Shown piece after piece: positions 24,732 to 32,920 of a stretch of 64,000 bases of DNA. This DNA comes from Actinomyces sp. S6-Spd3 (GTDB taxonomy: Bacteria; Actinomycetota; Actinomycetes; Actinomycetales; Actinomycetaceae). Numbering within the stretch: position 1 is the first letter of the stretch; the number at the start of each line of letters is the position of its first letter. Location of the stretch: contig NZ_JRMV01000279.1 of assembly GCF_000758755.1 (NCBI RefSeq), positions 62,001 to 126,000 on the forward strand, in the 5' to 3' direction. The position numbers were made by a program, and so were the translations under genes. Below the pieces are notes generated by a model. That model was not told the origin of the DNA. It did no database searches and saw only the letters and a list, made by a program, of their open reading frames with translations.

Positions 24732-26785
24732 CAGTTTTCCTCCTGACCTTCTTCAATGACGATGGTCTCGCTGGAGACGAGGACCTCTTCGCGAGGCGGC
24801 AGTGCCGCATACACGTGCTCGGGGCCCACCTCGGTGAGGACCGGGCGAATATCGAGGCCGTAGTCGGGGTGCGAGGAACGAGGAGCAAAGCGGTCGCCGA
24901 TCGGGAAATCTCGAGGCGAGGGAACAGTTCCGGGAACCTGGTGCAGGCGTCCGGAGCCGGCTTCGATCGAGAGCACTGCGCCCAGCAGACCGCGAGTGTA
25001 CTCGTGGGTCGGGTGAGTGAGCAGTTCCTTGGTCGACGCCTGCTCGATGACCTGACCGGCGTACATGACGGTGATCTTGTGGGCCACCTCGGCGACAAGC
25101 GCCAAGTCGTGGGAAACGAAGATCATTGCGAAGCCGAGCTTCTCACGCAGTTCGTTGAGCAGGTTAATGACCTGCTTTTGAACGGTCACGTCCAGAGCGG
25201 TGGTCGGTTCGTCAGCAATGATGAGCTTCGGGTCGCGGGTCAGTGCCATTGCAATCAGAACGCGCTGACGCTGGCCGCCGGAAAGCTCGTGCGGGTAGGA
25301 CTCGAGGGTGCGCTTGGGGTCCAGGCCCACCAGCTCAAGGAGTTCTTCTGCAGTGCGGGTTCCGCCGCGCTTGGTCAGCTGCTTCATCTGTGCCTTGATG
25401 AGCATGGCGGGGTTGAGTGAGGAAAGCGCATCCTGGTAGATCATTGCCATCTCGTGGCCAAGAAGCGCACGACGCTCTTCAGGCTTCATCTCCAGCAGGT
25501 TCTTGCCTTCGTAGAGGATCTCACCGGTGATCTCTGCCTTGGGATCGATCAAGCCCATGATGGTCAGCGCCGTAATGGACTTACCACAGCCGGACTCACC
25601 GACGAGGCCCATGGTCTCGCCGGGGCGCACCTTGAAGGACACGTGATCGACGACGTTGACATCGCCGTGGCGCTCGAACTTGATGCACAGGTCCTTGACC
25701 TCCAAGAGAGGCTCTCCGGTAAAGTCATCTTCGAAGCGGTCGGTGCGCTTACCTTCGACAGATTCCAGATCGTCGAGGCGTGCCTGCAGAGACTCGGCCT
25801 GCTCGGCGTAGGCGCGGCGAGGATCGAGAAGGATGCGGTCGGCTTCGCGGTCAGAGTTCTTATCGACCTGGGCGACAGCTGCCGTGGAGGGAGCTGCGAC
25901 CATTGCGTCCGTGATGCCTTCGGAGAGGATGTTCAAGCACAACACGCTGATCATGATGAACAGACCGGGGAAGAAGGCGGTCCACCAGTAGCCCAGCAGG
26001 ACCGAGAGGTAGGACGAAGCCTCGGACAAGATATTGCCCCAAGTGGGGACCATGGTTGCGGGAAGGCCTGACCCAATGAAGGTCAGCGAGGCCTCGAGGA
26101 TGATCGCATCTGCGACCAAGACCGTGGCGAAGACCAGAACCGGAGCAGCAGTGTTACGCATGACGTGCTTGATGAGGATCCACGGTGCACGAGCACCGGA
26201 GACGATCACTGCACGCACGTAATCCTCACCGTACGCGGCCATCACGTTTGCGCGAACAATACGTGCCAGCTGCGGGATGTAGACGAATGCGATCGAGAAG
26301 ATAATGACGAAGACAATGCCCATCTTGTTGTCGGACTGGGCAAGTGTGCGTCCGAAGACCAAAACCGTGACGGCCGCCATTGCGATACCGGGGACAGCCA
26401 TGATGATGTCTAGGATGCGCATGATGGTCTCGGAGATGGCCTTGCGCGTCACAGCTGCGATCGATCCGATGATTGCGCCGAAGAAGAGCGCGATCACGGT
26501 TGAGCAAAGACCGATAAGCAGTGAGTAGCGGCCACCGAAGAGGATGCGAGACAGAATGTCTCGGCCCGCATGGTCAGTACCGAAGAGGTGAGCCGAAGAC
26601 GGCCCCTGCCACGGCGTATCGATAAATTCGGGCGAATAGGGCGCCACGAAGGGCGCGAGGATTGATACAAGAACGATCAGTGCCAAAACAGCGATTGCGA
26701 TCTTGGATCCCAAAGACATCGCACTGATGCGTGAGAAATGCGCACCCTTCGCGGTGACCTTTGCGAGTTTTGCTTTTTGGTTCAT
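24731..26785 (-). CDS. Fused DppC-type permease and DppD-type ATPase
   Basis: One 684-residue chain with both a membrane and an ATPase unit. Residues about 25-295: DppC permease with six helices, the N-terminal OppC feature (FGTDHAGRDILSRILFG) and the coupling motif around SGARAPWILIKHVMRN. Residues about 296-355: a charged linker (EADRILLDPRRAYAEQAE). Residues about 360-625: ATPase with GESGCGKSI, LSGGQRQRVLIAM, LIIADEPTTALD and a DppD-type tail with PGTVPSPRDFP. Usually these are two genes; the fusion leaves the system with four genes. ATG at 26785, three bases after the upstream permease. Confidence 0.93.
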   Translation of the reverse strand: MNQKAKLAKVTAKGAHFSRISAMSLGSKIAIAVLALIVLVSILAPFVAPYSPEFIDTPWQGPSSAHLFGTDHAGRDILSRILFGGRYSLLIGLCSTVIALFFGAIIGSIAAVTRKAISETIMRILDIIMAVPGIAMAAVTVLVFGRTLAQSDNKMGIVFVIIFSIAFVYIPQLARIVRANVMAAYGEDYVRAVIVSGARAPWILIKHVMRNTAAPVLVFATVLVADAIILEASLTFIGSGLPATMVPTWGNILSEASSYLSVLLGYWWTAFFPGLFIMISVLCLNILSEGITDAMVAAPSTAAVAQVDKNSDREADRILLDPRRAYAEQAESLQARLDDLESVEGKRTDRFEDDFTGEPLLEVKDLCIKFERHGDVNVVDHVSFKVRPGETMGLVGESGCGKSITALTIMGLIDPKAEITGEILYEGKNLLEMKPEERRALLGHEMAMIYQDALSSLNPAMLIKAQMKQLTKRGGTRTAEELLELVGLDPKRTLESYPHELSGGQRQRVLIAMALTRDPKLIIADEPTTALDVTVQKQVINLLNELREKLGFAMIFVSHDLALVAEVAHKITVMYAGQVIEQASTKELLTHPTHEYTRGLLGAVLSIEAGSGRLHQVPGTVPSPRDFPIGDRFAPRSSHPDYGLDIRPVLTEVGPEHVYAALPPREEVLVSSETIVIEEGQEEN

Positions 26786-26788
26786 GAC

Positions 26789-27745
26789 TCACACCGACCT
26801 AATACGCGGGTTGATGAGCAGGTAGAGCATGTCAACGATAATGTTGACGATGATGAAGGCGATTGCGACGACCAAGGCGCCACCTTGCACTAGGGTCACC
26901 CAGTTCTGTTGGATACCCTGGAGGAGCACGAGCTTACCCATGCCATCAATGGCGAAGATGATTTCAATGACGACGGCACCACCCATGAGGTAGCCGATAC
27001 GCAGACCCAGAACAGTCACAGGAGTGATGAGGGCGTTGCGCAGGACGTTGCGGGCAACGACGACATGCTTGGGAATGCCCGCACCGATTGCGGTGCGAAC
27101 GTAGTCGCGGTCCAATTCCTCAACCATCGAGGTACGCACGACGCGGGTCATTTGGCCGATCACAGGAACAGCCAATGCAATGGCGGGAAGAAGTAATCGA
27201 AGGAACCAACCCGAGGGATCGACGCTGAATGCAGGAATAGGACCGGAAACCGGGATGGAACCACCGACGAAAGCCAAGACCAGCAGCGCTGCCAGCCAGA
27301 AGGAAGGGGTACCAATGCAGATAACCGAGATCACGCGGATCAGCTGATCAGGCCAGCGATCGCGGTACAGAGCGGCAATGACGCCGAGGGGGAAAGCGAT
27401 AACGATTGCGAAGAACAGACCCAAGAAGGTGAGTTGAAGAGTGACAGGCAGCGCCTGTGCGACCAGATCACTCACGTGGTACTCCGTGCCAGTTGCGTAC
27501 AGACCGAGGTCACCGTGAAGCATGTTCCACAGATACGTTCCGTATTGGGTGAAGAAGGGCTCGTTGAGTCCGCGTTCAACGCGGTACGCTTCGAGAGCTT
27601 CGGGAGTGGCTGTCTCACCCAGTGCCGAGTAGGCGGGGTCAATGGGAGACAGCGACATGATGAAGAAGACGAGGAATGACACGCCGACCACCATGATCGG
27701 CAGCGCCACCAGTCGTCGCGCGATAAGGCGCAGAAGGTTATTCAC
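26789..27745 (-). CDS. DppB-type ABC permease
   Basis: First membrane subunit of the importer, 318 residues, six helices. N-terminus LIARRLVALPIMVVGVSFLVFF is the classic DppB/OppB opening, and the EAA-like coupling segment is RTAIGAGIPKHVVVARNVLRNA. The start is the GTG at 27745, with GGAGG seven bases upstream. It follows the binding-protein gene and a hairpin. The two membrane subunits are this one and the N-half of the next gene. Confidence 0.93.
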   Translation of the reverse strand: MNNLLRLIARRLVALPIMVVGVSFLVFFIMSLSPIDPAYSALGETATPEALEAYRVERGLNEPFFTQYGTYLWNMLHGDLGLYATGTEYHVSDLVAQALPVTLQLTFLGLFFAIVIAFPLGVIAALYRDRWPDQLIRVISVICIGTPSFWLAALLVLAFVGGSIPVSGPIPAFSVDPSGWFLRLLLPAIALAVPVIGQMTRVVRTSMVEELDRDYVRTAIGAGIPKHVVVARNVLRNALITPVTVLGLRIGYLMGGAVVIEIIFAIDGMGKLVLLQGIQQNWVTLVQGGALVVAIAFIIVNIIVDMLYLLINPRIRSV

Positions 27746-27784
27746 TGCTAGACCTCCATGTCAAGCGGAATTGAGCAAAATGAT

Positions 27785-27838
27785 GGAGGGGTGGGGTCCC
27801 ACTGTGGCGTTAGCCTAAGGTGGGCATCCCACCCCTCC
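27785..27838 (-). terminator. Hairpin between binding protein and permease genes
   Basis: Stem GGAGGGGTGGG / CCCACCCCTCC (27785-27795, 27828-27838) 25 bases after the binding-protein stop. Such hairpins after the solute-binding gene often raise its expression over the permeases by partial termination or 3'-end protection; that role is inferred. Confidence 0.7.
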
Positions 27839-27862
27839 TTTCGTCGAAAGCCTGCTAGGGCT

Positions 27863-29434
27863 TTACTTCGCGCTTACTCCAAGCAGCTGCAGGCTGGTGG
27901 CGGAAATTGCCTTGAAGCCATCGACCTTCTTGGGGTTAGATGCGGTGATCATGTTGCGGAAGACCAGCGGGTAGATCACGCTCTGCTCGGCGAGCAGATC
28001 CTGAACCTCGCCCCACTTAGCCTTGGCAGCGTCACCGTCAAGCTGAACAGCCTCGTCCATGAGGCCCTGCAGCTTCTTGAAGGAATCGGGATCCGAAACC
28101 TGCCAGCCGTCACGCTTCTTGGTCCAGACGTTGTCGCCGTTCCACCAAGAAACGATGATGCCGGGGTCAACACCGAAGACCGAGGGGTCACCGGGGGCCA
28201 GGACGACATCGTAGGTCGGGTTGTCAACGTCGGTCACGGTCGAGTAGAGAGCCGAGGAAGCCATCTGCTGGTGGTTGACCTTCAGGCCCAGAGCTTCGAG
28301 ATCGGACTTGATCTGGGGAACCAGGGAGAGAACCCACGGGTGGTCCGTCGTCACCAGGTTGACCGTCAGACCGGAAGCACCGGCATCGGCGAGCAGCTTC
28401 TTGGCTGCATCCTTGTCGTAGGACAGGTCGGTTGCGGGCTTCTTGTAGGCCGGGTTTGCTTCGGGCAGGAAGGACTTTGCTTCCACAGCCTGACCGTTCA
28501 GAGCCGACGAGATCAGCTTCTGCTTGTCGATGGCCTTGATGAATGCGCGGCGCACCTCAGGCTTGTCGAAAGGAGCCTTCTGGGTATTGAACATCATGAA
28601 GGGGTTGCCGTAGCCGGGCTTGGCTTCGACGTTCCAGCCTGCTGCCTTGAGCTGATCCTGCGCTGCGGCGGGAACGGCTTCCATGATGTCAATGCTGCCA
28701 CCGAGAGCAGCGGAGAGGCGTGCTGCATCATCCTTGAGGGCGCTCCACTTGAGGGTGGCTGCCTTCGCGGGAGTCTTGCCGTTGTAGTGCTCGTTGGGAA
28801 CAGCGGTGATTTCAGTTGCCGAGATGTTATCGTACTTGTAGGGGCCGGTGCCAACGGGCTTGGCCTTGAGTGCATCTTCGCTCATGGTCGAGGGAACGAC
28901 GTGAACGTTGACGAAGCGCTCCTTCAGGTTGGAGAAGGGGTACTTGAGCTTAACAGTGACGGTCTTGTCATCCTTCGCGGAAACGGAATCCACGAAGGTG
29001 AAGAACTGACGGAAGATGGACTTGTCGCTAGTGGTGCGCTCGTAGGAGCTCACGACGTCTGCAGCCTTGACATCCGTGCCGTCGGAGAACTTGGCTCCGT
29101 CGCGCAGTGCGATCTCGTACTCGGTGTCGGAAACCTTGACGGGGTCACCGGCAGCCAGCGCGGGGCTGACCGAGTAGTCGGACATGTCGAAACGGTACAG
29201 GCCTTCGAGAACCTGCCAGTTTGCGCCCATGCCGAGTGCCGAAGTGGTGATCGGGCTGTAGTCAGTGGTCTCGTAAGCGGAACCAACGGTGATGGTGCCC
29301 TTGGGTGCGCCTGAGTCTGAACTACTGCTGCTGGTTGATGTTGAAGTGGACGATCCGCCGCCGCATGCGGTCAGGACCATGGTTGCCGCTGCTGCCATTG
29401 CAGCACCGGTTGCGAAGTGCTTGCGCATACGCAT
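27863..29434 (-). CDS. Extracellular solute-binding lipoprotein (SBP family 5)
   Basis: Substrate-capturing lipoprotein of a DppA-type importer, 523 residues. A basic start and hydrophobic stretch end in the lipobox LTAC, with the lipid-bearing Cys at residue 24, followed by a Gly/Ser/Thr-rich linker. The mature part carries the SBP_bac_5 features (YETTDYSPITTSALGMG, EIALRDGAKFSDGT, GTGPYKYD, FNTQKAPFDKPEVRRAF). The ATG at 29434 is chosen because GAGGAG lies seven bases upstream; that motif overlaps the alternative ATG at 29449. It is the first gene of the transport-nanAKE operon, so sialic acid is the likely ligand. The family mostly binds peptides. Confidence 0.92.
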   Translation of the reverse strand: MRMRKHFATGAAMAAAATMVLTACGGGSSTSTSTSSSSSDSGAPKGTITVGSAYETTDYSPITTSALGMGANWQVLEGLYRFDMSDYSVSPALAAGDPVKVSDTEYEIALRDGAKFSDGTDVKAADVVSSYERTTSDKSIFRQFFTFVDSVSAKDDKTVTVKLKYPFSNLKERFVNVHVVPSTMSEDALKAKPVGTGPYKYDNISATEITAVPNEHYNGKTPAKAATLKWSALKDDAARLSAALGGSIDIMEAVPAAAQDQLKAAGWNVEAKPGYGNPFMMFNTQKAPFDKPEVRRAFIKAIDKQKLISSALNGQAVEAKSFLPEANPAYKKPATDLSYDKDAAKKLLADAGASGLTVNLVTTDHPWVLSLVPQIKSDLEALGLKVNHQQMASSALYSTVTDVDNPTYDVVLAPGDPSVFGVDPGIIVSWWNGDNVWTKKRDGWQVSDPDSFKKLQGLMDEAVQLDGDAAKAKWGEVQDLLAEQSVIYPLVFRNMITASNPKKVDGFKAISATSLQLLGVSAK

Positions 29435-29496
29435 ATTCTCGCTCCTCATCTTCGAGAAATGGGATGTGCGGGCCGTTTATCACGTCCGCTGAAGCA

Positions 29497-29525
29497 AGCA
29501 TATGTTGTCTGACAAATTCCCGCAA
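29497..29525 (-). promoter_or_regulatory. Sialic-acid operon promoter with FadR/NanR-type operator in the spacer
   Basis: Minus strand -35 TTGCGG, spacer of 17, -10 TATGCT. The spacer contains TTGTCAGACAA (29505-29515), an inverted repeat TTGTC-N-GACAA that fits the FadR-subfamily GntR consensus TNGTNNNACNA at every fixed position. NanR regulators of this subfamily repress sialic-acid genes. Its position between -35 and -10 suits a repressor. No regulator gene is in the window. Confidence 0.65.
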
Positions 29526-29584
29526 GGGGTAAAACAACATTCGCCAAAAAACTCCGAAGAGGTGCGCAAACACTCGCAGAAAGC

Positions 29585-30619
29585 TCAGGAAACAGGTGCC
29601 TCATTCACGCGCACAACCGCCTCCCACAAGCCGCAATCGCGCTCAAAAACAACCACAGCCTCGTCTCCGGAAAGGATCGCATCACTGTAGCCAAAACCCC
29701 CAAACCCAAGAGAAGCAACGCAATCGGCATGCACCGCACCTTCCCACGGAGGCGTTAAACGAAGGATCGAGCCACGCTCCCGCGCGGAAAGCGAATGCGG
29801 GTGGACAAAGAGATCCCCCATCGCCTTTGCATTGCACCCAGGGTCCTCGCACTCCCACAGGTACCCGCCAGCCCAGCTACATCCATCCCCCCAGGCAAGG
29901 TAGCGCCCACCTGCGCCTCGTCCTTCAAATCCTTGGAGGCGACAATTCGCAACAACGCGGCCATCCCACACCGTGAGCGTTGTTTCGTCGAGCAGAACAC
30001 CCTCAGGACCCACGAGAGGATCTGAAATCCATTCAATCCTCCCCGCTCGAAGAGCGACGACTCGAATATGAGTCTCCTCCCCAATGCGTACAACATAAGG
30101 AATCAATACCGCGCCATCGAAACTCACTGTTGACCCAGAGGTCGCGAAGAGGGCATCTGCTCCGGTCTCCCGGTAAAGCTCATCCGTCAGATCCGTCGAA
30201 CGCAGGTCCTCCGGGGAAGGTCCCCACGCGAGGATCGCCTGTAGACGATCACAATCGGCGCGCGAGTCCATGTAGCCGACTCGCCCTTCGCTCGAGGCGC
30301 ATGCAAGGTGCAGGAAGCCATCGCCATCCACTCCCACGCAGGCATCTGAGGTAATCGCGGGCAGCGTCGTGGGAAGGTCCCGAGGAGTCGACCACTCCCC
30401 CGTCGCGCTGCATTCCATCCAGCGAATTTTGTTGGGGTTGGGCAGGTCCGAGGCCATGGTCAGCCCGTTGAAATCCGATCCATTTCCCGAGGCCGGGGCT
30501 GGGCGTTCGTCATAGAAAAGAATCGCGCGTCCGCTGGCTACAGTGACAATCGCCGGAATACGCACCTCGCCTGAGCCGATAGGGGCAAGGATCTGACGGG
30601 GTTCACCACGAGTAGTCAT
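29585..30619 (-). CDS. Sialidase-like protein (exo-alpha-sialidase fold)
   Basis: 344 residues with features of GH33-type sialidases: the Arg of VRIPAIV (the RIP motif of the Arg triad), YDERPAP close after it with the catalytic Asp candidate, LGFGGFGYSDAIL with the Tyr nucleophile candidate, and VVVFERD with a paired Glu. Canonical Asp boxes (SxDxGxTW) are not evident. There is no signal peptide or anchor, so it would act in the cytosol, on imported sialosides. The start ATG at 30619 lies seven bases after TATTCT, again as in a leaderless mRNA; the longer frame to 30658 runs into the rpmG terminator. It lies upstream of the sialic-acid operon in the same direction. Activity is unproven. Confidence 0.72.
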   Translation of the reverse strand: MTTRGEPRQILAPIGSGEVRIPAIVTVASGRAILFYDERPAPASGNGSDFNGLTMASDLPNPNKIRWMECSATGEWSTPRDLPTTLPAITSDACVGVDGDGFLHLACASSEGRVGYMDSRADCDRLQAILAWGPSPEDLRSTDLTDELYRETGADALFATSGSTVSFDGAVLIPYVVRIGEETHIRVVALRAGRIEWISDPLVGPEGVLLDETTLTVWDGRVVANCRLQGFEGRGAGGRYLAWGDGCSWAGGYLWECEDPGCNAKAMGDLFVHPHSLSARERGSILRLTPPWEGAVHADCVASLGFGGFGYSDAILSGDEAVVVFERDCGLWEAVVRVNEAPVS

Positions 30620-30656
30620 AGGCAAAAGAATAAACCACCAGCGCCGCCGGGATAAC

Positions 30657-30688
30657 AAAAATCCCCGAGGACCTTACGTTCCTCGGGG
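30657..30688 (-). terminator. Terminator after rpmG
   Basis: Stem CCCCGAGGA / TCCTCGGGG (30663-30671, 30680-30688) followed on the minus strand by ATTTTTG. Fifteen bases after the rpmG stop. Confidence 0.92.
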
Positions 30689-30702
30689 TTAGCGCGACGC
30701 CG

Positions 30703-30873
30703 TCAGCGGGTCTCGCGGTGAAGCGTAGACTTGCGGCAACGCGGGCAGAACTTCTGCAGTTCAAGACGATCCGGCGTGTTACGACGGTTCTTCTTGGTGA
30801 TGTAGTTGCGCTCCTTGCACTCCGAGCATGCCAGAGTGATCTTGGGGCGAACGTCCTGAGACTTGCTTGCCAC
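30703..30873 (-). CDS. rpmG: 50S ribosomal protein L33
   Basis: Small large-subunit protein of 56 residues read from a GTG start (30871-30873) with AAAGGGG upstream. It has both CxxC pairs, CSEC and CPRC, so it is the zinc-binding form, and the L33 core [19 protein letters not shown]. It is too short for a usual 60-residue cut-off. It lies downstream of tRNA-Thr and tRNA-Met, the common actinobacterial order. Confidence 0.96.
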   Translation of the reverse strand: MASKSQDVRPKITLACSECKERNYITKKNRRNTPDRLELQKFCPRCRKSTLHRETR

Positions 30874-30928
30874 GGTGATTCCCCTTTTGCTTTTGCTTAT
30901 GTCGGCGTGCGACTCTTCGTTGGTCTGG

Positions 30929-31002
30929 TAGCGGGGGCGGGGCTCGAACCCGCGACCTCACGATTATGAGTCGTGCGCTCTGACCAGCTGAGCTACCCCG
31001 CC
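30929..31002 (-). tRNA. tRNA-Met(CAT)
   Basis: 74-base cloverleaf on the minus strand: acceptor stem GGCGGGG / CCCCGCT with a G-T pair at position 1, T-loop TTCGAGC, anticodon loop CTCATAA, anticodon CAT. The regular first pair and context (next to tRNA-Thr and rpmG) suggest elongator Met, but a tRNA-Ile with lysidine cannot be excluded by eye. Confidence 0.92.
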
Positions 31003-31031
31003 GCAGCGGCTGCGGCTGTAGCCGCGACCTG

Positions 31032-31104
31032 AGCCCCGAAAGGGAATCGAACCCTTGACCTTCTCCTTACCATGGAGACGCTCTGCCGACTGAGCTATCG
31101 GGGC
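31032..31104 (-). tRNA. tRNA-Thr(GGT)
   Basis: 73 bases on the minus strand, acceptor stem GCCCCGA / TCGGGGC, T-loop TTCGATT and anticodon loop ATGGTAA giving GGT. It lies 29 bases upstream of tRNA-Met. Confidence 0.95.
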
Positions 31105-31189
31105 AACGCCGAGAAGCCTAACTCAAAACGGAACCACAATGCAATTCCTGTGATTGAGAATGACATCACAACGAGTCTCGAAGAGACTG

Positions 31190-31271
31190 TGGCAGGTGAG
31201 GGATTCGAACCCCCGAAGCACGAAGCGTCTGATTTACAGTCAGATCCATTTGGCCGCTCTGGAAACCTGCC
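31190..31271 (-). tRNA. tRNA-Tyr(GTA)
   Basis: 82 bases on the minus strand with the long variable arm of class II tRNAs, acceptor stem GGCAGGT / ACCTGCC, T-loop TTCGAAT and anticodon loop CTGTAAA giving GTA. Confidence 0.95.
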
Positions 31272-31374
31272 ATGCGCCGAAAAAATCGGTGCTGTGGAAG
31301 AATAGCAGAATGACCCGGCACTGCGCCAATCAAAGTGACCGAAGTGCGCCACAGCGCACAAAGAAAGGATGATC

Positions 31375-31878
31375 ATGGCAGATTCATCGTTTGACATCGT
31401 TTCCAAATTGGACCGCCAGGAAGTCGATAATGCGGTCAATCAAGCCGCAAAAGAGGTCTCAACTCGCTACGATTTCCGCAATGTTGACGCCTCGATTCGA
31501 CTGGTTGGTGGCGCCATCGAAATGGAGGCGAACACCCCTGAGCGCGTCATGGCTATTGTCGACGTCTTGCAGACGAAGCTTATTCGCCGCGGAGTTTCAC
31601 TTAAGGCGCTTGATCTCAAGGATCGCGAGCCCAAGGCACAGGGCAAGATCTACCGCCTCGTTGCCCCTCTGCGCGAAGGAATCGAGCAAGATGTTGCGAA
31701 GAAGATCACAAAACTGATTCGCGACGAGGGCCCCAAGGGAGTGAAGGCACAGATCCAAGGAGATGAAATCCGCGTTTCTTCCAAGTCTCGCGATGATCTG
31801 CAGGCAGTGATCGCCCTTCTCAAGGGCCCTTCCGGAGAAAAGCTTGACGTAGCTCTTCAGTTCGTGAACTATCGCTGA
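31375..31878 (+). CDS. yajQ: YajQ-family nucleotide-binding protein
   Basis: 167-residue cytosolic protein of the UPF0234/YajQ family; members bind nucleotides and, in Xanthomonas and Pseudomonas, cyclic di-GMP. Visible: [20 protein letters not shown] at the start, the conserved [11 protein letters not shown] and two ferredoxin-like alpha/beta repeats, with ending VALQFVNYR. The ATG at 31375 has AAAGG eight bases upstream, so it is preferred to 31369. It is the only plus-strand gene in the region and lies divergent to tRNA-Tyr, an arrangement I also recall near yajQ in other actinobacteria. Role here unknown. Confidence 0.95.
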   Translation: MADSSFDIVSKLDRQEVDNAVNQAAKEVSTRYDFRNVDASIRLVGGAIEMEANTPERVMAIVDVLQTKLIRRGVSLKALDLKDREPKAQGKIYRLVAPLREGIEQDVAKKITKLIRDEGPKGVKAQIQGDEIRVSSKSRDDLQAVIALLKGPSGEKLDVALQFVNYR

Positions 31879-31900
31879 GATTCCTCGAATATCGCAAAGC

Positions 31901-31937
31901 TGTGGGGGCATCTAGCACTGTGCTAGATGCCCCCACA
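31901..31937. terminator. Strong hairpin between yajQ and htpX
   Basis: A perfect 17-base-pair stem (31901-31917 with 31921-31937) around a CTG loop lies between two convergent genes, so it can serve both strands. Neither side has a long T run. Confidence 0.85.
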
Positions 31938-32013
31938 TACGTCTATTCAGTTGCCGCGCAATCTTACGCGGCTCAGCTTGATCAGCTTTATTGACACTGA
32001 ACAAAGCTTGGCA

Positions 32014-32895
32014 TTAGTAACCGGCAATCTGCTCGAGACGTGCGATTCTCTGATCCATCGGCGGGTGCGTCGAGAAGAGATTACGAATTCCCCCTCCCCT
32101 GAAGGGATTGGCAATCATCATCGCCGAGACATTCTGCGTCTGCGGGGTGGCCGCTAGGGGGTACTGTGAGTTTCCACTCTCAAGCTTCTTCAATGCAGAA
32201 GCGAGCGCCAACGGGTCTTGCGTCAAAAGAGCACCATCTTCATCGGCATCAAATTCGCGCGTACGCGAGAGAGAAAACTGGATGAGTGTCGCAGCAAAAG
32301 GCGCAACCAAGGCAAGGGCAAGTGAACCAATCACTGCCAGTCCCCCGCCCTCGCGATCACGACGATTACCACCACCGAAAAACATTAGGAATTGAGCAAT
32401 CGACGTCACCACACCCGCCATCGCTGCCGCAACGGAGGAGGTCAAAATGTCACGGTTGTAGACGTGCATGAGTTCGTGTCCCAGCACTCCACGCAACTCG
32501 CGCTCGTTCAGTAGCTGCAAGATTCCCTCCGTGCAGCACACTGCAGCATTCGCGGGGTTACGTCCTGTCGCAAAAGCATTGGGAGTCATGGTCGGTGCGA
32601 CCCACAGCGTCGGCATTGGCTGCCCAGCCGTTTGAGAAAGCTCGCGGACAATGCGATACATTGCCGGTTGCTGAGCTTCGGTAACCGGGTAGGCGTTCAT
32701 TGAACGCAGGGCCATGGTCGCCGAATTCCAATAGGACCATGCCGTCTGAACCAAGCCGATTCCTGCGAAGATGAAAATCCACACCGCGCGGCCGGTTCCA
32801 TAGGCGATGCCCGAGCCGATGAGCAAGAGCAGAGCCCACATTCCCCCAAGGAGCAGGGCGGTCTTGAAACCGTTGTGATAGTGACGCGTGCGCAT
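32014..32895 (-). CDS. htpX: Zinc metalloprotease HtpX
   Basis: Membrane-bound M48 metalloprotease that removes damaged membrane proteins. 293 residues: two N-terminal helices (about 10-55), the zinc motif HELMH with its third ligand in the downstream REFDADEDGA segment, a further hydrophobic pair between them and a C-terminus ending STHPPMDQRIARLEQI, typical of HtpX. The ATG at 32895 is chosen because AGGAGG is six bases upstream; the longer frame to 32985 overlaps fprA. It follows fprA by 25 bases. Confidence 0.96.
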   Translation of the reverse strand: MRTRHYHNGFKTALLLGGMWALLLLIGSGIAYGTGRAVWIFIFAGIGLVQTAWSYWNSATMALRSMNAYPVTEAQQPAMYRIVRELSQTAGQPMPTLWVAPTMTPNAFATGRNPANAAVCCTEGILQLLNERELRGVLGHELMHVYNRDILTSSVAAAMAGVVTSIAQFLMFFGGGNRRDREGGGLAVIGSLALALVAPFAATLIQFSLSRTREFDADEDGALLTQDPLALASALKKLESGNSQYPLAATPQTQNVSAMMIANPFRGGGIRNLFSTHPPMDQRIARLEQIAGY

Positions 32896-32920
32896 AATCC
32901 TCCTTTGCGCGAATGATCCG

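Noticed and set aside
27758-29314. A 518-residue plus-strand open frame opposite the solute-binding lipoprotein
   Set aside because: Antisense reading; starts in a hairpin and has no recognisable domain.
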